Notes under the pieces: model-generated | Databases searched by the model: none | The model's input: only the letters and a program-made list of their open reading frames with translations | What the model was told of the DNA's origin: nothing | Assembly: GCA_949299115.1 (NCBI GenBank) | Contig: CASFZH010000027.1 | Location: forward strand, 1-44,971 | DNA length: 44,971 bases | Source of the DNA: an uncultured Helicobacter sp. | GTDB lineage: Bacteria > Campylobacterota > Campylobacteria > Campylobacterales > Helicobacteraceae | Direction: 5' to 3' | Part shown: one piece after another, positions 36,293 through 42,874 of the stretch | Layout: the number at the start of each line of letters is the position of its first letter | How positions within the stretch are numbered: position 1 is the first letter of the stretch | Program-made: the position numbers and the translations under genes

Positions 36293-38063
36293 TGTCTAAA
36301 TACTTACCTTGTAAAATATCTAAAAATAATTTGTTTCTATTTTCTGCATCACATATTAAAGAATTGTAATCCATAAAATTAATGACCACATTGTTTTGCT
36401 TATTATATTTATAACAAATTGGAAAGCTGGATTGTGTATATATTTGATTATAATCATCATTAATAAGATCTTTTAAAATTTCGTCACTAAATTTCAAAAA
36501 AGCATAAGCCCAAATTCTTATTTTTTTTGCAGAATCTGTTTGATTAATAAGAGAAGCATAATTTTGAAGTTGACGATTTGCTTTTGGAAAGTAGTCCCTA
36601 TTTGCTTCTGGCCTCTTAAATTCTATCAACAAAATATCATTAATTTTTTCTTTTTCATATGAATTTGAAATAATACTTAATATATCAGGTTTTTCTATAT
36701 TTTGATGTAACTCTGGGAATATATTTTTAATTTGTATATCGCTAAAAATCTTATCATAACCCATAAACCTATCGTCAAAGAGCCAAACATTATTGGTTTT
36801 ATAATTTTGCTCATCATCAAATGTATTTTTAGACATAAATAAATTATGAATCTTTTCCTCTATATCCCCTTTTTTAACAGATTCTCTTAATTGCTGAATC
36901 AACCTATTTCTATCAAAAACATATTCAGCTAACTCAGCTTGAGTTACTTTACTTAATTTTACTTCATAGTCTTTATCGTTCTTATTATTTTCATTTCTCA
37001 AAAATATCTTATCATTTTCAAATTCTTTTTTTGCATTTTTTTGCATTTGTTCTATATTTAATTCATTGCTATTGTCAAAATATGCACCAAGATAAGGAAA
37101 GTTTTTAATGGCTTCTTTTCTATTTTCTTTTATAGTTTTATCTATATCAAAACCATTTTCTTTATAAATTTCTTTTAATTGTATATCCAATTCATTATGT
37201 ATATCTTCCCAACATAAATCGTGAAATTGCAATGTATTTTTTTGTTTAGGGTAAATTAACAATTCATTTCTTTCACTATTTACATTTTCATTAAAATATT
37301 TACTTTCTAAAATAAAATATATTTTAAGTTCATTATCCTTGAATAAATTATATTTTTTCTCATTTTCTAAATCGGAGTTTTTAGATACCACTCTCTTATT
37401 GGCTGCATAAAATCCTTCGTTATTAAGTTTTTTATCCCCAAAAATATATGATAAAGAAAAATCGTAATTACCAATTTTAAAGGCTTTATTTTTAAATTTA
37501 GGAATATCTCTACTATTTATAGTAGCCAACAAATCTCTATTTTTGTAAATTTCTATTGTTATATTTTTTGTCTCCATTTGAAAATATGCTAAAAAATGCT
37601 CTTTTATTTGTTCTGCTATTTTCTCAAAATCGATATATTGCTTTGTTTTAGGGTATAACAACTCTATTTGTGTCGTTTCGTTAGTTTCTTTCTCTTTTGG
37701 AATTTGTTTTGTTCCTTGAACATCAAATATACACTCAATATTCCTACTTATAACCTTTACTTTTTCAAAATGTTTTAAATAGACGAATCTCCCTATACCC
37801 TTACAACCCAATGATTTTTTATAATCGCTGCGATATGTATTAAAAGATTTGAAATTGTCCTCATCAAAACCAACTCCATTATCACTTATTATTATAGAAT
37901 CTATATGAAGCTTTACTTCTTTCATATCTAATGATACAGCCCTAATATCAACCTTGATATTTGTGGCTTCAGCTTGCATTGCATTGGTTATAGCCTCAAA
38001 GATAACATTTTCAATTTTTACATTCTTTAAATCATTCACAACTGCTTGTATATTAACTTTCAT
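36285..38063 (-). CDS. GHKL (MutL/MORC-like) ATPase fused to a predicted PD-(D/E)xK nuclease
   Basis: 592 residues. The N-terminal GHKL ATPase shows motif N1 IFEAITNAMQAEAT (about residue 20), motif G1 IISDNGVGFDEDNFKSF (about 58) and motif G2 SLGCKGIGRFVYLKHF (about 84), in the spacing of MutL and MORC proteins. A middle transducer-like domain follows (residues 130-330). The C-terminal domain reads WLFDDRFMGYDKIF, then KPDILSI and ILLIEFKRPEANRDY (about 455-495), a PD..ExK nuclease pattern. MutL-like ATPases of this type are known to be linked to restriction systems (Iyer, Abhiman and Aravind 2008). It starts 3 bases after the mod stop and overlaps rhuM by 8. It may act as an ATP-gated nuclease or clamp (inference). 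Confidence 0.8.
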   Translation of the reverse strand: MKVNIQAVVNDLKNVKIENVIFEAITNAMQAEATNIKVDIRAVSLDMKEVKLHIDSIIISDNGVGFDEDNFKSFNTYRSDYKKSLGCKGIGRFVYLKHFEKVKVISRNIECIFDVQGTKQIPKEKETNETTQIELLYPKTKQYIDFEKIAEQIKEHFLAYFQMETKNITIEIYKNRDLLATINSRDIPKFKNKAFKIGNYDFSLSYIFGDKKLNNEGFYAANKRVVSKNSDLENEKKYNLFKDNELKIYFILESKYFNENVNSERNELLIYPKQKNTLQFHDLCWEDIHNELDIQLKEIYKENGFDIDKTIKENRKEAIKNFPYLGAYFDNSNELNIEQMQKNAKKEFENDKIFLRNENNKNDKDYEVKLSKVTQAELAEYVFDRNRLIQQLRESVKKGDIEEKIHNLFMSKNTFDDEQNYKTNNVWLFDDRFMGYDKIFSDIQIKNIFPELHQNIEKPDILSIISNSYEKEKINDILLIEFKRPEANRDYFPKANRQLQNYASLINQTDSAKKIRIWAYAFLKFSDEILKDLINDDYNQIYTQSSFPICYKYNKQNNVVINFMDYNSLICDAENRNKLFLDILQGKYLDNE

Positions 38064-38066
38064 ATA

Positions 38067-40676
38067 TCATCTCTCCCACCAAATAAGCTTTGTTAGCTTT
38101 GGATATTTGCATAAATCTACATTATCACTAGAAACTCTATCGCCATTGTCAAATTCTACGCATTCTATGCCTTTAGAATCTAAAAAGAGTCTTTGTATCT
38201 TTAGCCCTAAAATATTTGCCATAGTATGCAGTATATCAAAGTCTTTTCTGTATCCACTCATATCTAAGCTTATAGCCTCTCCTTTTTTGAGTCCTTTTAT
38301 GAGTTTGCGGGATTTGCGGTAGTTTATGATTGAATATTTTGTATCCTTAGATTCTTCCCTTTCGCTTTGCTCAAGGTCAGAATGACGGATGGGCAACTCA
38401 ATATGACGAGAAATTTTGTCAGAATGACTTTCTGTCTTGGTATATTGATGACTTTCTGTTTTGTTATATTGAGAGCCTCCTACTCTATCATATTGAAAGT
38501 TTTCTGCCTTGTCATATTGAGCCGTAGGCAAAATATCTTTGTTGCTTTCTCTATCTAATGAGGAATCTAGCACATATTCACAGTTTGCCAAACTTTCCTC
38601 ATAGCTTTCTAGCTCATAATACCTAAAAGCCCCGCCACCTTTAAACTCCACTTCTTTGCTAATCCCACTTACAAAACCACCGATAACCTTTTTCATTCTA
38701 GGAATGATGACTTTATAAAAATGCTCTCCCATTTCCACACCTAGCCATTTACGCCCTAGTTTGTGTGCAGTAGCGATTGTTGTGCCAGAGCCTACAAAGA
38801 AATCAAGCACTATGCTAGAATCTACGCACTTAAGAGGCATAGATTCCCCCCCCCCCCCCGTAGTAGAGGCAGTGTCATTGTGTCCTATTTTGTCATTCTG
38901 AATTTGCGTAGCAAATGAAGAATCTTTTATAGATTCTGTAACAGATTCTTCGTTCGCAATAACAAGGGATTCTTCGCTTTCGCTTTGCTCAAGGTCAGAA
39001 TGACGATAGACAGAGTCAGAATGACGATTCTCGTCATGTTGAGGGTGTAAGCCCGAAACATCTTTTTTAGAATCTCTTGTGTTACTTTTAGATTCTTCGC
39101 TACTGTGTAGCTCAGAATGACGAGGGGAGAAAGATTCTTCGGTTACCGCTTTAGAATGACAAATGGCAGAAGATTCTTTGCTTATCTTTTGTAGCGATAA
39201 AACTATGCTTTTCATATCCTCTAGGCTTATATCTTCCTCTACTAGCTTTAACTCCTGCCATTCTTTGACTTGTGATTCAAAGCCTTTATCATTGATGATA
39301 GAATCTAACAAGGTTTGAGATTCTGTGGTGCTAGATTTTAGATCACTAAAGAAACTTCGCTGTTGGCTTGTTTTGCCAAGAAAATCCTGCGGATTTTCTA
39401 AAGAAACTGCACTCTGCTTGTTTTCTCGCAATGACGATTGCTGGGCTTGTGTGGTTTTAGATTCTTCGGCTAACGCCTCAGAATGACAAGTATCCGCAAT
39501 TCTAGTATCTTGCGTTAGAGATTGCTGTGTTTTAGTATCTGCAATGCAAGATACATTCTTTTCGCCGTCCTTTTGGCATTCTAAGGATTGAGATGAAAAA
39601 AGTGGGTTATCAAGCGAGGATTGAGGGAGTTTGCTAGACGCAAATGACCGAAAATTCGAGTGTAGATTCCCGCTTTTATCGCTCAATACTGAATGCCCCT
39701 CCAAAGACGAATTTTTCAAGATAACATCAAGGCTAAAGACATACTCCACTTTCTTAGCAAACTTTGGCTTACACCAAATAGCTTTTAGCTCATCTTCAAA
39801 ATCCGCTATGTAATCAATAATGCTAAAGGCTACTTTTTTAAGAGTATTTAACTCTTCAATTTTCTCTTGCTTCCACTGCGTAATATCATCTAGCACATAG
39901 TTACATAGCCATAGATTAAACTGCTCTTGTAAAAAGGCTCTTGCGTTTTTATGGATAAAGAAGTCGATTTCATTTTGCCTTTTATAAGAGCTTAGAATCT
40001 TTTTTATTTCTTCTTCTTGTAGCTGTATTTTCTTATCTTTTAGGGATTTGATAAATTCATCACTTAAATCACTGCTATTTTGTTTAAAAACATTAGGGAG
40101 CTCTTTTAGGCTTTCTTTATCATTTAGCACATAGATTCTTATATTTTCCTCTATTGCAAATTTAAAAATAGCCTTGTTTTTAGCATTATCGGCATTTGGG
40201 ATAAAATAGCTTGTGTCAAAGATGAAGGTATATTTGGAATCTTGGCTTGTAATCTCTGCATCATGGTAGAGCGTGTCGGATTTGACATAGTAGAGATTCT
40301 GGGTTTTATAAAAAAGGCTTGTGTCTTTTGAATTAGTATAGACTTTAGCATAGATGTTTTTATGCATCGGCGTATCGTAGAAAAAGGGTGTGCCTGTCTC
40401 GTTGAGATAGCTTGAAAAGAAATTATAGAGCTTGGTGTAGATATTGTGATTTAGCTCCTCTTTTTCTAAGAGGGTTTTGATATGCTGAAAATACTTTGAT
40501 TTCATTTGCAATAAATTGATAAAGCCACTCTTTTTGAGGGCTTCCTTTGATAGTGAATCTTGTGAGCCCGAATCCTGTGAGCCTAAATCTTGCGAGAACA
40601 AATCTTTTGCATCTTGTATCTGCACACCAAGATAGCTATTTTCTAGCTGTGATAAAAAGGCTTGTTTGTAGTCCAT
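38067..40676 (-). CDS. mod: Type III-like Mod, phase-variable, catalytic core replaced by repeats
   Basis: 869 residues. The N-terminal 320 residues (GFINLLQMKSKYFQHIK, FKFAIEEN, IDFFIHKNARAFLQEQFN) and C-terminal part match a family of large Mod proteins. Motif I is present (IVLDFFVGSGTTIATAHKLG, about residue 620), but no DPPY motif IV or target-recognition region exists: after KEWQELKLVE (about residue 465) the chain runs into repeat peptides (CHSKAVTEES, RHSELHSSEES, RHSDLEQSESEES), then a G14 tract and motif I. Two other repeat blocks lie at about residues 319-430 and 715-770. The G14 tract is in frame here; one base more or less ends the protein. It is probably not an active methylase. 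It is first of mod-GHKL-rhuM-res. AAGGAT precedes the ATG. Confidence 0.75.
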   Translation of the reverse strand: MDYKQAFLSQLENSYLGVQIQDAKDLFSQDLGSQDSGSQDSLSKEALKKSGFINLLQMKSKYFQHIKTLLEKEELNHNIYTKLYNFFSSYLNETGTPFFYDTPMHKNIYAKVYTNSKDTSLFYKTQNLYYVKSDTLYHDAEITSQDSKYTFIFDTSYFIPNADNAKNKAIFKFAIEENIRIYVLNDKESLKELPNVFKQNSSDLSDEFIKSLKDKKIQLQEEEIKKILSSYKRQNEIDFFIHKNARAFLQEQFNLWLCNYVLDDITQWKQEKIEELNTLKKVAFSIIDYIADFEDELKAIWCKPKFAKKVEYVFSLDVILKNSSLEGHSVLSDKSGNLHSNFRSFASSKLPQSSLDNPLFSSQSLECQKDGEKNVSCIADTKTQQSLTQDTRIADTCHSEALAEESKTTQAQQSSLRENKQSAVSLENPQDFLGKTSQQRSFFSDLKSSTTESQTLLDSIINDKGFESQVKEWQELKLVEEDISLEDMKSIVLSLQKISKESSAICHSKAVTEESFSPRHSELHSSEESKSNTRDSKKDVSGLHPQHDENRHSDSVYRHSDLEQSESEESLVIANEESVTESIKDSSFATQIQNDKIGHNDTASTTGGGGESMPLKCVDSSIVLDFFVGSGTTIATAHKLGRKWLGVEMGEHFYKVIIPRMKKVIGGFVSGISKEVEFKGGGAFRYYELESYEESLANCEYVLDSSLDRESNKDILPTAQYDKAENFQYDRVGGSQYNKTESHQYTKTESHSDKISRHIELPIRHSDLEQSEREESKDTKYSIINYRKSRKLIKGLKKGEAISLDMSGYRKDFDILHTMANILGLKIQRLFLDSKGIECVEFDNGDRVSSDNVDLCKYPKLTKLIWWER
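38341..38540. repeat. Repeat block near the 3' end of mod2
   Basis: Family I elements (TCGCTTTGCTCAAGGTCAGAATGAC at 38362) plus short tandem units of the type ACTTTCTG.CTTG.TATATTGA at about 38425-38525, encoding QYDR..QYNKTESHQYTKTE. They are open in the mod2 frame between the conserved parts of the C-terminal domain. Confidence 0.75.
38846..38859. repeat. C14 homopolymer tract (G14 in mod2): phase-variation switch
   Basis: Fourteen consecutive C on the plus strand. On the coding strand it encodes TTGGGGES in frame with the downstream SAM-binding motif. With 15 G the frame would end a few codons later (GIYAS stop). Poly-G tracts of this size are the classic slipped-strand switch in Helicobacter and Campylobacter. 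Confidence 0.9.
38870..39190. repeat. Repeat block replacing the catalytic core of mod2
   Basis: About 320 bases of family I elements in both orientations (TCATTCTGAATTTGCGTAGC, CTTTGCTCAAGGTCAGAATGACG and TCATGTTGAGGGTGTAAGCC), all open in the mod2 frame. It occupies the position where related Mod proteins carry the DPPY motif and target-recognition domain. Confidence 0.8.
39390..39717. repeat. Repeat block in mod2, partly shared with the dehydrogenase gene
   Basis: The part at 39493-39717 (GCAATTCTAGTATCTTGCGT through GCATTCTAAGGATT to GCCCCTCCAAAGACGAATTT) matches 43264-43463 inside the dehydrogenase gene, encoding NSSLEGHSVLSDKSGNL and TQQSLTQDTRIA in both. The part at 39390-39490 has family I-like units (CAATGACG, CTTCGGCTAACGCCTCAGAATGAC). 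Confidence 0.8.
40555..40599. repeat. Three tandem 15-bp units in the 5' end of mod2
   Basis: GAATCTTGTGAGCCC, GAATCCTGTGAGCCT and AAATCTTGCGAGAAC in a row encode SQDLGSQDSGSQD near residues 27-40. The unit is a multiple of three, so copy changes keep the frame. Confidence 0.75.
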
Positions 40677-40763
40677 ATCCTTACTTCCTTAATAGTTTTG
40701 CTTATATTATTTGTTTTTGCCTATGTAATTTTTACATTTTTTAGCTTTTTTTGTGCTTTTTTT

Positions 40764-40830
40764 GCTAGATTCTAGATTCTGTAAATACGTCATATTGAGC
40801 GTAGCGAAATATCTAAGGATTCTAGAATCT
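40764..40830. repeat. Palindromic repeat (family I) upstream of mod2
   Basis: GCTAGATTCTAGATTCTG, then CGTCATATTGAGCGTAGCGAAATATCTAAGGATTCTAGAATCT, nearly the same as 6475-6516. It sits about 90 bases upstream of the mod2 start and could affect its transcript leader. Confidence 0.8.
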
Positions 40831-40890
40831 CTAAAGAGTCTTCATATAGTCATTGCAAACTTTGCTATGTAAAGTTTAGAATCTCATTTC

Positions 40891-40933
40891 ACTTTCTCCC
40901 ATTCTCTAGCACTTTAGAATCTTCATTAGAATC
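40891..40933 (-). repeat. 43-bp direct repeat, copy D (3' end of the dehydrogenase gene)
   Basis: Reads ..SKVLENGRK on the minus strand, with a few changes from the gene copy. To its right is the same AACTAAATATTATAACATAGG sequence as in copies A and B, and then the Mrr remnant. Confidence 0.87.
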
Positions 40934-40996
40934 AACTAAATATTATAACATAGGATAAATTTGCTATTTATTTTTATACTCATTTAAATGTAGCAA

Positions 40997-41216
40997 TTAT
41001 GATATATAAGTGATGATTTTGTATTCCACATCGTTTTCCTCTAAAAATTTCTTTACGCCATAGTCGAGATTCTCACAGCTTGTTATAAAGATTATTCTTG
41101 CATTCTTTTTAGCAAAATCTTGCGGTTTTTTTCTAAATACGCTGCACAATCGCCCGAAGAATGTATAAATGGCAGGGGATTTGCAAACACCTTTGTTTTA
41201 TCTGTGTATTTTTTCA
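40997..41216 (-). pseudogene. Mrr-like nuclease remnant, linker copy D
   Basis: Very close to the end of the intact Mrr-like gene over its first 130 bases (TTATGATATATAAGTGATGATTTTGTATTCC). It then carries a 3-base-scale deletion in AGCAAAATCTTGCGG and the AAGAATGTATAAATGGCAG insertion shared with copies A and C. It is truncated near the QCKNW codons, about 9 bases from the stop codon of the DUF262 gene. Not translatable. Confidence 0.8.
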
Positions 41217-41224
41217 GTTTAAAA

Positions 41225-42838
41225 TTATGATTTAATTCTCTTTAAAATCTCACTAGCCAATATACTAGCACGTTTATTCAAGAATCTATCATAATCATTT
41301 TCTAATACACCAAAGTCTTTTAAGTCGATATAATGCGTTTTTAAGCTCTGTTCTAACTCTGGATTATCTTTAAGAAAATCTTTGATATAAATGCTTGGAG
41401 CTTTGTCCTTTATGACTCTTTTGTTTATATAATCATCAACCAAAGTAATATTAGCCAAGCAATTTATCTCATCTTCATCATATTTGTTCAACTTTTTTAA
41501 ATATGCCTTTGGAAAAAAGTGATGATAGTTTTTGGAACTTGCAATATTTAGCCAAGAATTATCAAGCCTCACAGATGAATTATCATTAAATTTTTTAGGC
41601 TCTTTATAAGCAAGAATGCATAATACTGCCTTATACCAAGCACTAGAAGTTGAAAATCCATATTTAAGCCACTTTTCATAATATTTCTTAGTTTCATCAC
41701 AAGCAATCTCTTTTTTAAAATCTATTTTTTCGTTTTTGCAAATTTTTTCTACAAGTTTTATATCTTCGTTAAGCTTTGATTCTGTGCTTGAGGAAAATCT
41801 TTCTCCAAAAGCTGCCCTAAAAAAATATATGTGCAAATTCTCAAGTTGCTTTTTTGTTGGTGGTTTTTTATCGTTAATATAATAAAAATATGCAAAAGGA
41901 ATAATAAGAGCATAATATGGTAAAAGCTTTGAAGCAGGGATCTTTAAAGAATCTCTAATCTTGTCAATGGAAAGCTTTAGACATTCTACAACACAATCCC
42001 AATTTTTTGTAAAAGTATGTTTATCTATTGATAAAATTGCCTCTCTTTTTGCACTCCTTTCTAAAATCAATGCCATAAGTTGCAAAATAATATTTTTATT
42101 TTCTGCGATAGACTCATATCCACTGCGTTCCAAGTCTTTAATAAGAATATCAAATTTTTCTTCTAAGTCAAAACCCTCTTGCTCTTTTGTTGCTTCAGTA
42201 TATATCTTTGCATTCACAATTTCAAAAAGCGTAAGCTCTTTGCCACTTGTGTTGATTCTTGTAAAAATATCAGCTATCTTATCTAAAGACTGGTTTTCAA
42301 TCTCTATAGTGGAAAATTCATAGCTTTCTATTCGTTTCTTTAACGCATTAGCTTGATTGGCAATGTCTCTACCAAATTCATCGCTAATTTCCAAAATATC
42401 CCTATTCATCAAATCATAAAAACTAATACTGTTTTGCGGCTTATCGCATACACAAATTTCATCATCGCTTTCTATATCTTTATCCAAGTCTATAAATATT
42501 TCTTTGTAGTCATTTTTATCTATTTTTAATCCTTTAATGACTAGATATAAAGATGTGATTCTTTGTTGTCCATCAAGTATATAATAAACAAAATCGCCTT
42601 CTTTAATCTCTTTTAAAATTTCTCCACCGAGCTTTTTAAGCGATTTTAATCGCTCTTTAGTTTTCCACAAAATAAAGCTTCCAATAGGATAACCTTTAAG
42701 TAAGCTTTCAACCAATTTTGCACTTTTATTCTTATCCCAAACAAAATCTCTTTGAAATTTTGGAATCTGATAGATGCCATTTTCAATATTTCTTATGATA
42801 TCATCATATCTTCTACTAATGGGTTTTGGTTGTTGCAT
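41225..42838 (-). CDS. DUF262/DUF1524 protein, GmrSD-like Type IV restriction enzyme
   Basis: 537 residues. The N-terminal DUF262 domain has IPKFQRDFVWDKNKSAKLVE, GYPIGSFILWK and the hallmark YYILDGQQRITSLYLVIKG (about residue 88), a ParB-like nucleotide-binding fold, followed by IFTRINTSGKELTLFEIVNAKIY. A helical middle (200-370) leads to a DUF1524-like HNH nuclease end: NYHHFFPKAYLKKL and NCLANITLVDDYINKRVIKDKAPSIY (about residues 426-475). GmrSD enzymes cleave phage DNA with modified, often glucosylated, cytosines using NTPs. The substrate here is unknown. AAGGGGGATATT precedes the ATG. It starts 36 bases after the dehydrogenase stop and ends 9 bases before linker remnant D, so it is a one-gene cassette. 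Confidence 0.87.
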   Translation of the reverse strand: MQQPKPISRRYDDIIRNIENGIYQIPKFQRDFVWDKNKSAKLVESLLKGYPIGSFILWKTKERLKSLKKLGGEILKEIKEGDFVYYILDGQQRITSLYLVIKGLKIDKNDYKEIFIDLDKDIESDDEICVCDKPQNSISFYDLMNRDILEISDEFGRDIANQANALKKRIESYEFSTIEIENQSLDKIADIFTRINTSGKELTLFEIVNAKIYTEATKEQEGFDLEEKFDILIKDLERSGYESIAENKNIILQLMALILERSAKREAILSIDKHTFTKNWDCVVECLKLSIDKIRDSLKIPASKLLPYYALIIPFAYFYYINDKKPPTKKQLENLHIYFFRAAFGERFSSSTESKLNEDIKLVEKICKNEKIDFKKEIACDETKKYYEKWLKYGFSTSSAWYKAVLCILAYKEPKKFNDNSSVRLDNSWLNIASSKNYHHFFPKAYLKKLNKYDEDEINCLANITLVDDYINKRVIKDKAPSIYIKDFLKDNPELEQSLKTHYIDLKDFGVLENDYDRFLNKRASILASEILKRIKS

Positions 42839-42874
42839 AATATCCCCCTTATAAGATTAATACAATTAAAGGTT

